Translations under genes and position numbers: made by a program | Notes under the pieces: generated by a model | Database searches by the model: none | Told to the model about the DNA's origin: nothing | The model's input: the letters and a program-made list of their open reading frames with translations, nothing else | Assembly: GCA_963281155.1 (NCBI GenBank) | Contig: CAUJLY010000005.1 | Span: forward strand, 992,001-1,056,000 | Source of the DNA: Rhabditophanes sp. KR3021 | Lineage: Eukaryota; Nematoda; Chromadorea; Rhabditida; Alloionematidae | DNA length: 64,000 nucleotides | Direction: 5' to 3' | In this document: in pieces, positions 11,497-22,177 of the stretch | How positions within the stretch are numbered: position 1 is the stretch's first letter | Layout: each line of letters starts with the position of its first letter

Positions 11497-13140
11497 ATGC
11501 CGTGGTTACGAAACTCTACTTTGCTGCTGATTTTATTCGCTTTTGTCGGAACCACATTCAGTTATTATCTGTGGCAAGTACATCAGAGTGAAAATGCGAT
11601 CTAGGAGATTAGGAAATTTACTGATTTTGATAGTAAAGGAAGTTATGTTAATATGAGCTGCAAATTTGATACATTGGATCCGTTTGAGGCAAGTATTAAG
11701 CCGTATGCTTGGAAGGTTGATAGGATAAGTGCAAAGATGAGAGGATGATTGATGCTACTAAGGTGGAGGGGAATTATTTAAGGTAAATTTGGTTGTTATT
11801 ATTTTGTGTAATTTATTTCAGGCGCAACAAGATGTGTGGAATCAAATGGGGTGTGAAGGTAGATCATTTGACTTGAAACCTGATGGAAAGGATGACGATG
11901 TTGTTTATGGGAGAAAATTTAATGACAATGGAACTTTGCGCAAGTCAAATGATTCTCAAATGGCTTTTTTAATCCTGAAGTTACCACCAAAACCTTCGCT
12001 ACTACCTTAAAAATGCTAAATTTCAACTTAAGAAAAATGGGAATACTAGTATTATTATGGTAGGAATGGATTCTTTGTCGAGATCAAATTTTGTTAGATC
12101 ATTGCCTAAAACATTCAAGTATATGCTTGACAATGGCTTTATTGATTTAAAAGCATGTTAAGATTGCAGATAATACGTATGTTAAGTAGTTGAGTATGCT
12201 TTAATTGATGTGATTTAGCTTTGGAAATTGGACTTCTATATTAACAGGGCTTAGAGGCAGTTATTCTACTGAATTTCCTGTACCGTTAAATGAATCGTGG
12301 GGACGATGGTACATTTATCAATATTAGTCTAAATAATGTGTTTTTAGGTATGACGACTTCCCTATAATTTAGAAAAACTTTACCCAAGCGGACTATGCAA
12401 CTTTCTTTACCGAAGATCGAGCAGACATTTACCTTTAATTATCTTGGCAAATCATTTGGTTTTAAAGGAAAACCGGTCGACCATTACTTCAGACCATTCT
12501 GACTAGATGCTGAAAAGTCCTTTGCTTTCAAACAAAGCAAGTACAGATGTTGTCAGGAAAGTCCGAATACCAAAATCCAATTCGACTACCTTACTCAACT
12601 CCTCAAAACTTACAAGGATCAAAGCAAATTCGCTTGGTGGTGGTCTACTAAATGTCACATGGCCATCTAAATGACATTTCCGCAATGGATGAAGTGTGCC
12701 TTACTTTCTTGAAAGAAAATGTCGCCATTATTTTTAGTGATCATGGAAACAGATATGATGCTTTAAGGGACACTTTGACTGGTCGCTACGAAACTCGCTT
12801 GCCTTTTTTGGCTGTTAAATTGTCTGCCTCATCAGATCAAAAAGCAAGAGAATGTCCTCTTGGACCCTCATTTGGAAGGCAAATTAATTTCCAACACTGT
12901 CACTGCTTCCTACAGATTAATGTTGAAAATGAAAGAACCTAGTGGTGTTCTGATAGAAGCCGAGTTAGATAAGGATTTGAGGGAAAATACGTACTCTATT
13001 AACGGGTTAAACGAGCGGAACAACAAGTTAGTTTATTCTAAATTGTTGATTTATTAATTAATTTGCTTAGATATGGAAATGATTCTTTTTGTGTCAATGA
13101 TAGTGAGATGCAAAAACTTTGTCATCGTATGGTGGTAAAT
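11497..13140 (+). pseudogene. decayed DUF229 (sulfatase-like) protein gene
   Basis: The start at 11497 (MPWLRNSTLLLILFAF) gives an N-terminal membrane anchor. An in-frame TAG follows after about 37 codons (NAI-stop-EIRK). Recognisable DUF229 segments then appear in changing frames. They are VWNQMGCEGRSF (about 11.83 kb), IIMVGMDSLSRSNFVRSLPK (about 12.05 kb), LTGLRGSYS (about 12.25 kb), YDDFPII-stop-KNFTQADYAT (about 12.36 kb), HLNDISAMD (about 12.66 kb) and FSDHGNRYD with GRYETRLPFLAV (about 12.75 kb). At least three in-frame stops and several frameshifts separate them. Two intron-like junctions remain visible. DUF229 proteins are extracellular alkaline-phosphatase-fold proteins expanded in nematodes. 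The metal-binding Asp/His segments can be read, but no full-length product is possible. Confidence 0.88.
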
Positions 13141-13487
13141 TGAAATGGGGAAGACCATCATCTGAGATCGGAATTTTTTAATTCTATACTCTAATATACT
13201 ATTCTGAAGAACCGGTAACAACTGGTAATCCTATTCTTTTTCCAATATCTATTGAGAATCTCATACCCTCATAATTATCTAATTTAAAATGTGCCTCATT
13301 TTATTTATTCATATCATTAATATCTATTAAATAAAAATCATATAAATTTCAAACCCCTTTAATCCATAAATAACCCTCCAATTAAATCCCTCACATTAAT
13401 TTAAAATTAATCAGACAAACACTTTAATTATCCAGACAACATTTATTTCTCCAAACTTTTTTACAAAAACAAGTTAAATTTATTTTA
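13141..13487. other. intergenic, no gene seen
   Basis: This is AT-rich DNA between the DUF229 remnant and the 3' end of the CH-domain gene. Nothing is recognised. Confidence 0.4.
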
Positions 13488-14006
13488 TTATGCAGTAAAC
13501 ATTTCTTTTAGTACATTTAAACAACGAAACACTTTCCCTAGGTCTTTTTCATCTTGAAGGTCTGGTAGAGTGAAGAGTTGATTTGATTTTAGGCCAAGGG
13601 TTGATTCACACGTTTCGAGGAAGTTTAGGATATTTTGAGAAGATGAAAATTGAGATTGTCTGGTGCTAACTTTGCGAAGGAGACAGCCTGGTTTTATGGT
13701 GGATAAGAGACGACATAGGATAGTGCCATCTCTTAACCAGTCATGGATTTCATTTTCAGCAGGAGCAAAAACTTTTAGAACTAACTCAATCCATTTGATG
13801 ACTTCTTCCTCCATCTGAGAGTCTCTTTTGCCTTGAAGCTAAAGTTTATTTTATAAAACAACATCAAAATAGAACAACAAACTTACCCAACCTAAGCGAA
13901 CATTTCTATTCGTCTTAATTCCATGAGACATCGAGGTATGTGAGCCATCCGAAACTAATTCCGGGCAAGAGCTTTCGTTCGCAAACTTATTCCATCCAGC
14001 AGCCAT
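13488..14006 (-). CDS. calponin-homology domain protein (transgelin/calponin-like)
   Basis: This is a 156-residue protein from two exons, 13887-14006 and 13488-13838, separated by a 48-nt intron in phase 0. After a divergent N-terminus (MAAGWNKFANESS) comes a single CH domain. It contains the helix VIKWIELVL, the core WLRDGTILCRLLSTIKPGCL, NILNFLETCESTLGL and LFTLPDLQDEKDLGKVFRCL. The order matches type 3 CH domains of transgelin/calponin, which bind or regulate actin filaments. The C-terminal calponin repeat is absent, so it is shorter than transgelin (about 200 residues). The exact orthologue is not clear. Confidence 0.85.
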
Positions 14007-14336
14007 TCTACAAAATAATCAAAATTAAATATCTAAAAGTAATAAATAAAGTATAGATGGAATCTTTAACTACTATGAGTAATTCCAACTATCAATACTA
14101 AAGACCGTTCCTCTACAATTTTCTTTACAAACACGTGCATATTTGCTTGTAATATTTGTTCTTAGTATTTGGAGATCAAGATTATGATGGTTGAGTGAAT
14201 GTGTGGGTAGTTATTATGACAATGAAGCAAGAAAAAGTTATATAATTGTTTATTGGATTAATGTTGTATCAAATGGAAAGAAGAGATCAGTGATAGTTAA
14301 TACAAGTTGTGTATAAATAAATTTAAATATCAAAAG
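14007..14336. other. short intergenic spacer
   Basis: About 330 nt separate the GPCR stop from the start of the CH-domain gene on the same strand. The distance is not operon-like, and it presumably includes the promoter of the downstream gene. Nothing specific is seen. Confidence 0.4.
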
Positions 14337-15753
14337 TTATTTGTTGGTTATTATATTTAGTAGAGAAATTTTTTTAGAATCTGATTTGTTGTTCATTGAC
14401 ATTGATGATGCTTCTCTTGAATGACGGGATACCTTTAATCGTGTAGATTCATTGCATTCACCTGGTAAAGTCGATGATACCACTGTGTAATCATCTGTTT
14501 GAGGAACTTTCGTTACTATTTTTCCATCTGAATATAATTTTTCTGTGATGAAGGGGCAACAAAAGCAGGATAGTTGTTGTAAGTGGGAGCGGTATCTGAA
14601 ATGTATAATAAGTAATTACTCAAATACGACAAAACAAATAATCATTGAATCTTTTGAAAAACACATATTGACTTGCCTACTCGAATATTTAACGTAAAAT
14701 ATAAAGTTTGAAGATGAGTTGAAGACGACGAGGATGTTATTGATGTCGTTTAACATATATCCAATGCGAGTATCAAAGATTTCAGGGTACAAGCTTTCTA
14801 ATAAACTCAGAAATATTCCAAAAGTGTAGCAGAAGATGAAAACTAAATTTAATTTATAAAAACTAAATAAGATCAACTTACCTATCACAACAAAAATCAT
14901 CATCTTAGCCGTTTTATGCTCTCTCTTGACACTTGAAACTAATTCACGTCTTTGTTCGGTAGCCTTCAGGATAGTTTTGGCAACTTCGAGATTAAGCAGA
15001 CAAAGAACGAAAAGGGGAATCAGGTATTGGGTTATTGTGGTGGCAATAGTTTGATAAAGTAAAATGTACAGATTTTCATTTCTTAAAGCTTTGACAAAGG
15101 CATTGAAGTCAGTTTGTTTGGAAGGCTCAACCATCGAGTATTCCCAGAAACGAACGAAATTGAATGCTACGGTGAAAGTCAAGATGACCCCAAGAGTTAT
15201 CAAAGCTCTGTTGACGGTGCAGTAGATGCGGACGATGAAGGGATGGCAGACTGCTAAATATCTATAACAAATTATTAAGAAGCTCCATCAAATCCAAAAT
15301 TTACCTATCTATCGTAATCGAAACCAAACACCAAACCGACAAACTGCCCGCCATCAAAGTAATCGGATACAAATAAACCACAAACAGTGCCAGCAATTTG
15401 GGAGGAAGTTGTATATTAGGAAACAAAGTCGGTAATTCAGTCCCAATAAAAACAGGAAACGCCATTATACAAACAATCAAATCCGAACCAGACATTCCTG
15501 CCAGTAATATATTAATAGACCTTTTGCGAAAGGATGGGGATGTGTAGATGATTAGAGAGAAGGTATTTGTGATGACTCCGATTATGCAGGTTAAAGCCAT
15601 TATTACGGAGAGAATCACTTTTGTTGCGTGGACCCAGGGTTCTTGATAGATGTTGCGGACTAGGATAAAATCATTTTGGTCCGTTCCATTTGAGGCGATA
15701 CTTTTGTTGGCTAGCATTATTACCTCGGCTCCGAATTCAGATAAGCCGACCAT
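14337..15753 (-). CDS. rhodopsin-family G-protein-coupled receptor (FMRFamide-receptor-like)
   Basis: There are four exons, 15305-15753, 14882-15261, 14677-14842 and 14337-14595, giving 417 residues. The N-terminus has glycosylation-type NKS and NGT sites. Transmembrane helix 1 contains GVITNTFSLIIYTSPSF, helix 2 SINILLAGMSGSDLIV, and helix 3 ends in the DRY box, split by intron 1 (TIDR|YLAVCHPF). The NPxxY region reads NSSSNFIFYVKY. CHPFIVRIYCTVNRALI after DRY resembles FMRFamide-type neuropeptide receptors, so a peptide ligand is likely but not shown. The last intron uses a GC donor (GAGTAG|GCAAGT). Only this donor gives the expected helix-8 start SSRYRSHLQQLSCFCCP; a GT donor two bases away gives a frame that ends early. 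The tail is Ser/Thr-rich. Confidence 0.88.
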
Positions 15754-18700
15754 TTTTTGTCAGATAATAAATAATGGAATTTGTGATAATAGCAAGGTAT
15801 TAATGATCCACCTCGGCAAGATGGAAACTCTAAAATGTTGTAACTATTTTATCAAAAAGAAAAAAAACTATTATGATACTAAAATATGCAAACATCCAAC
15901 CCAGCCATTTGTTTGCGCACCATAACTACCAATTAAATATTAAAAATAATGGCATAACCAAGCAAAAAGGTGCTAAATTGTCTATCGTTTATTCATCAAA
16001 AATATAAAAATTAATTGGTATACCCAAGATAAATATTACTTTTATTAACTGCATCAAGATGTGGTACTAAAAAGATTTACGCCATCGGGCGACTTGAGCC
16101 GAGAACAGTATATTATATTAATGTGTGTTTTAGGGTTAAACTTTTAATAATAAGTTAAAAAAGTTTTGTTAAGTTTTTGTTGGAAATATTTATATGTGAC
16201 GCACTAGGATATAGCACATTTATATATTTATTAGGTTGGCAAAAACACTTTCTCATATTGTGTATCATTTTCTTTTTTTGCGAAATAATTTAATAATATT
16301 TATGAAGAACGGAGACGAGTATGAGTAAAAATAGAGTTTGATAATAATTTGTTTGGCTGTGGCATTAATTGGTCAAACAAACAAATACGGTTTAGTGTGT
16401 TAATGTAGTCCTTGGATCTATTTATAATTGCGTGATGGTATTCCTTTATAGAAACTATTTGTATTAATAGGGTTTTGTTATTGTCTAGCGTAATTTGATG
16501 AAAAGGATAAGCAATAGAAGGAAACTAAAGTGTATAAAATGAATAGGTTAATTGTAATCAAATTCGGCATTATACTTTGATGATGCAAAAAGTCTTAACA
16601 AGTATTTTTAGAAAAATGTAGTCTTTGCAGCAGTGATGAATATATACTTTATGTAGGCAAGAAAATAGTAATTAATTAGAAGTGAATAGAGCTACTACGA
16701 ATTAGGGTCCATGGAAATGAATTGGTAACAAACATCCTAACATATACATCACACACATATCTTGAACTTGTTAAGGTGGAAAAGTGAAAAGTGGTGGTGA
16801 AGTGGGACTTAATTTATTTATTAACCTTATCCATAACTTGCTCCTAAACTGATGTGACAATTCGGCTGAAGTTAGATGAAAATATTTAATTAAAAGAGGA
16901 GGAGGTTTGTCGTTTTTGGTTGAATACCTTTGATTTGTACCTACAATAGGAGGTATTAAGGTTGAAGGTATGGTAGTCAATAAACCAAAGGTACAATTAA
17001 CAAGTCTTGCAATGAATTGATTAAACTTTGTTAAATGTACCCTAAATTGGGCAATAAAAGTAATTGAGTAAGTAGTTGTAAAATTAAAAAAAGTTTAAGA
17101 AACTGCGCTAATTAGGCAACTATTTTATACTTTGTCAACTTAAAAATGGACACATGTTGATGATATAGACTGTCATATGAAAGTTCATACTATAATTGGT
17201 ACAACCAATTCCATGAAGCGATAAGGCCTCATCAGCATATCCATAACTTGAAGCAATTTACTTTATTGGGGTAGGAGTAACGGTTCTCAAAAAAGGATAA
17301 GTATTTATATCTTCTTTACACTGCGATAACCCCTAATTACTTATTCCAAGTAAAAGAATATATATTTTTAATAATTATTAGATAAATATATTCTTCCTCA
17401 ACTAATTAATCCACTTAATTGAATATGTGCCCATAAATCGTTGCTAATTTACTGTAAAAAATATTATTATTTGGCCATGTTTTAAAGTAAATGAAAATCT
17501 TATTCTTTTTGTCTGTGGCAGTCTTTTTGTTAAATTTGGGTGTTATAATAATTGTGATGGCAGCCGGAGCAAGTGGCTGTGCGTGTGGATAATAAATGAA
17601 TATAATTATTCAGACATTTATGATAAGGTGATAACAAGCTTTCTGAACAGTTAAGGAAAAAAGTTTTTATAAAAACAAAGAATTTGACAACATCCAAGGT
17701 AATAGAATATTTGAAGTATAAACATATGAGAATGAGACAAATTTTAAATACAATAAATTTTGTATGGCAACATCATATACGTCAAGGATTTATTTTTTCT
17801 CCGAGAAACAATTAAGGACAAAAGTTTTTTTGACAATAAACATAATAATAATTTAAACATTCAAAGATACGACCAGCCATCTCTCAGTGAATAATTAATC
17901 AATTAAAAATAAAGCTAAGAAAAGTTATTCTCCTTGACGTCATTTTCTTCATTTCAATTAAATGGAAGCTCCACCACGAATTCAAGTTCAATTTGATGGT
18001 GTCTATTGATTTGAATGAATAATGGGAAGCATAAATTAAAAGATATAAATAATTATTTTTGTATCAAAACAAAAAACGCATACGATAATATTAAGTGTGA
18101 GTTATACAAAAAGATGAATCTTTAATTTAATTACGCTTTTAAGCTAAATAACATCGAGGCAGTTAAATAGATCGTGAGGTAAAGATATGAGAAGAGTCAT
18201 TTCGGAATATCCATAACTTTCCGATATCTTTTATTGTTCTGGTAAGCACAACATCATTCTCATATCCCAACCACGAATTGTTTGAAACAAAGGAAGATGA
18301 TTAAGAAAGCTTGGGCTACAAATTTATATTTGCTATTATGCAATTGGAAAGGAAGTAAGTTTTTTAAAAATATATACAAACAATAGTTGTGATATTGTAA
18401 ATTTAATGGTACTAAAAAACAGCTTTTAAGCTTAAGAATAATAGGTCGGCAATGAAGTGCATTCAAGATGGGGCATCCAATAAAGACAAAGTAATGAAAA
18501 CATTATTTTTGATTCAAAAAAGTATATTTTGTTGATTGGAGGAAACCACATTTATATACTATTGCCTTCAACCTATAAATAATTCAAACATCACTTAATA
18601 ACTTTTAATAACGCCAAAAAACTGTTTAGCACTTAAGTAGGTTTGAAAGGGTGGATGTTGATGATGAATGTCGAGAATTCCTCAAGCCATGAAATGCCTT

Positions 18701-19453
18701 CCTACAACAAAGCCTTAAAGTTATTAAATTGGCAAAGGAATTAAATAAAAGCTTTTTTGATATAGTTATATAAATGTAACATATAAATGTATCTTGTACT
18801 AATTAAGTATTCACCAAATTGTAATTTATTTTTAAATGAATGCCAAAATAAGAGTGAATGAAGCCAGGCAGAAGCTGTCGCCATTAAATGAGATAGGAGG
18901 ATAATAGAAGATGTATTATTACTGTTCCAACCACCCCATCTCTTTAACGACAATGGAACATTTTAATACATAATTATCTTCGCCATGTAATTGAAGTTTT
19001 CTGATTTAAAAAGAATTGGCAATCATTCAAAAGGAGTATTCATAACACTTAGCTTTGATTGAAATGAATGTACATATTTCCTTACTCTCTTTATAGATGT
19101 CTTAACTTCTCAAGTTATTCAATTGGAAGTATTAAAGGCAAGACAGTGCAATCAATTGAATTCCTCACATCAAATTCGTCATAACTTTCTTTTTAATTAA
19201 TTTGAAGAATAAATCAAATTTGGGTTGATAAACATATTTTAATTAAATGACGCAACATTAAATGAACTTGCAAAAAACAAACAACGTCTTGCCAGGAATT
19301 GGTTGATTTAAATTGACAACATTAGATTGGAGTAACGAGTATCGGTCTCTACTCAGCAAAACTTACTCATCTTCTTCTACGTAAAGTTAATCATAACTTT
19401 TGTTATAAACTTCACTATATTTGGCCGGATATCTATTTTACGTACAAGGTAAA
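15754..19453. other. 3.7 kb gene-poor region upstream of Arp1
   Basis: This is AT-rich DNA between the GPCR start (transcribed leftward) and Arp1 (rightward), so it contains two divergent promoters. No coding sequence is convincing. The 12-mer TATCCATAACTT occurs three times, at 16828, 17238 and 18208. The shorter CATAACTT recurs at 19180 and 19392. These could be regulatory sites, but their meaning is unknown. Confidence 0.35.
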
Positions 19454-20784
19454 ATGACCTCAATGTATACAAATCAACCGGTTGTCATTGATAATGGCAG
19501 TGGTAGCATCAAGGCAGGAATTGCAGGAGAAGCTACGCCCAAATGCCATTTTAGTAATATTGTTGGGAGACCAAAGTATCACCGTGTAATGGCGGGAGCT
19601 TTAGAGGGAGATACTTTTATTGGTAAGGCAGTATTTTTACTTGATTTTAATTAATTCGTTATTTTCCAGGCAAAAAGGCTCAGCAACATCGCGGCCTCCT
19701 CAAAATAGACTACCCAATGGAACATGGTGTCGTCAAAAACTGGTCTGACATGGAGTTGGTGTGGAACCATCTTTATTCACCAGAAAACCTTTCCCTAAAC
19801 AGCGAAGAACATCCAGTGCTTCTCTCCGACGCTCCTCTCAACCCCATCAAAAACCGCGAAAAGATGGCTGAGATATTCTTCGAAACATTCAACGTTCCTG
19901 CCCTACACATCCAAATTCAAGCTGTCCTATCCCTCTACTCAACAGGCCGAACCACTGGAGTAGTTTTAGACAGTGGCGATGGAGTTACGCACATCGTCCC
20001 AATTTATAATGGATTTGCCGTCACTCCTTCAATTCATAGACAAGACTTAGCTGGAAGAGATGTGTCGAGGTACTTGAAAAGACTTCTTTTTAGAGAAGGT
20101 GTAACTTTAGGTCGCTCCTCTGAATTTGAGATAGTTAGGGAGATAAAGGAAAGAGAGTGTTTCGTGTCAATGAATCCAACAAAGGAGGATCAGGGAAACG
20201 ATCAGTCAAAGACACATGATTATCGCTTACCTGATAATTCGACTATTTCACTTGGCGCCTCTCGATACCGAGCTCCTGAAATTCTTTTTAACCCAGAAGT
20301 CCTTGGACAGGAACATCAAGGTTTACATGAAAGTCTCGGGATGGCCATCTTAAATTGTGACACTGATTTGAGAAAGGACTTGTATGAGAATGTTGTTTTG
20401 ACAGGAGGTACTACCTTTTTCAAAGGATTCGGAGATCGCTTGTTAGCTGAGTCAAAGAAGATGGCTTCAAAGGATATCAAATGGCGTATTTCAGCACCCC
20501 AGGTTAGTTCCTAATACATATTTTTATACATATTAAATTAATCGTTCATTTCTGTTGGACTTTGAGATTCAAATTTGTATACAACGCTTAGCCTAACTAT
20601 TAAAAAATATTAAACATTCATTACATTAATAAATACTAATATTTGCGCTTTTCAGGAAAGATTACTATCAACTTGGATTGGTGGGTCTATCGTTGCTTCT
20701 TTGGATACATTTAAGAAAATTTGGGTTTCGAAAAAGGAATATGAAGATGACGGAGCCAAGGTTTTGAATCGTAAGAGCTTTTGA
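19454..20784 (+). CDS. actin-related protein Arp1 (centractin), dynactin filament subunit
   Basis: There are three exons, 19454-19622, 19670-20502 and 20656-20784, for a 376-residue protein, the usual length of Arp1. Arp1 forms the short actin-like filament of dynactin, the cytoplasmic dynein-1 activator. Sequence evidence includes the first phosphate-binding loop [16 protein letters not shown], and [20 protein letters not shown]. It also includes [20 protein letters not shown], the second phosphate loop [36 protein letters not shown] and [20 protein letters not shown]. Two ordinary phase-consistent introns are read. The frame is open a few codons upstream, but the first ATG (19454) gives the expected N-terminus. 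The SDAPLNP reading and the C-terminal KSF separate it from conventional actin. Confidence 0.95.
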
Positions 20785-21300
20785 GGGAAAAAATTGAAAT
20801 TTACACTCAATTACTTCTGCTCCTCAAAATTATCAATGAATACAAAAAGCTACACATACAATATAAACCCCCACACCTGTTAATAGAATGGCCTTAATTT
20901 TATATAAAACAGCTTATTTTAATTATGTATGTGTTCAGTTAAACTATCCTTTAAGTTAATCGACTTTTAATAAATTAATTTATACGAAGATTTTCAACTT
21001 GTATTTAATTAAAAAGTGTTAGAAGATTGGGTTAAGGTAATGACATTTTCAGTTCCAACCCCTTCTCTTGATTCAAACCACAAAACAAATAAACTCTTTC
21101 TTATCATGATGTAAGTCTGATTTTGCTTCCAAAATCATCACATTAAATGGGTATAAAATTAGGGTAAAGGACATAAAAAATAATTTAAATATAATTTAAT
21201 CAAATAATACAACAAAAGGAAACATACGCCATGGATATTTATATTACATTTATTTATAAAATAAACAAAATCAAAAGACTTAAAATAATTAACGTTGTTT
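20785..21300. other. 3' flank of Arp1, no gene seen
   Basis: This is AT-rich sequence between converging genes, with AATAAA-like polyadenylation signals such as the one near 20969. No gene is recognised. Confidence 0.35.
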
Positions 21301-21743
21301 GAGAGCAACAGTGCAAAGAAGTTCGAAGGCTTCCTTGATATTAATTTTTGTATAGCCGGAGTGTGAATTAAAGGAATTGTAAAATTCATTAAATGGATAC
21401 TGGAAAATGCCTTACATTGTCCAGGGATCTCCATTTTGTTACAAATAATTGTCATTGAAACCTAAAATAGAAATTACAAATACATAAAATTGAGTTTAAA
21501 ATAAGAATTGTCATAATCCGAAAATCTGTACATCATATCAAGATTCTTCAAATTTTTATACAGTGGAAATAAAACATTTCTCGTTATTTCATGAATATCT
21601 CCCTCAAAACATGAAAACTTGAAGTTTGTAATTGCGTTAGTCAAATGAGAAATGTATTCTTCCATTATAGTAAGAATGCTTTGGTTGATGTCAGTTCCAA
21701 AGCTACACGAGATTTCAATAGTATAAGGACCGAATGAAGACAA
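21295..21743 (-). CDS. small protein of unknown function
   Basis: This is an open frame of 89 codons (begins MSSFGPYTIEISCSFGTDIN). A likely 5' splice site near 21484 joins it to a segment reading VSMTIICNKMEIPG. A later exon may end NIKEAFELLCTVALKQR followed by a stop near 21295, but I could not join all pieces in one frame. There is no signal peptide or membrane helix. I do not recognise the family. Its amphipathic alternation suggests a folded small protein rather than random sequence. It lies 3' to transportin-3 on the same strand. Exon structure and reality of the gene are both uncertain. Confidence 0.4.
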
Positions 21744-22177
21744 TTTACTTGCTTATATAGTAATTTATGTGGTAGACAACTTGGGACTGTATAAGAAAGA
21801 GAGACATTCTTTTATATTGCCAACTTGGAACAAAACCACCCTAGTTTGTGTTCGTTTAAGCCAAGTCTAGTATGCAAAAAGCTATATCTTGCATTGAATT
21901 AGATTATGTTATCTATTTATATTTAATAGAAATTTATTTGGTAATAGATGGATTTATAGTAAGTGTTATTAAAGTGTGCAGAATGAATGTTCTTTATGTA
22001 CTTTGATTGTACAAGTAACTTGTTGAGATCAAGACTTCCCTTTCTATAACTCAAGGGAAGCCCTGAAAATAGTACACATATAAAAAGAGTTGTTTTTGGT
22101 CTGTTGAAAAATACTTATTCGAACAAAGATAATAAAATAATAAATAAAAAGAGACTAATTAATAAAAAAGACACTAA
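21744..22177. other. intergenic, no gene seen
   Basis: About 430 nt separate the transportin-3 stop from the small unknown gene. The sequence is AT-rich and nothing is recognised. Confidence 0.35.

Noticed and set aside
13488..15753. An operon of the GPCR and the CH-domain gene
   Set aside because: Same strand, but 330 nt apart and functionally unrelated; no trans-splice evidence can be read from DNA alone.
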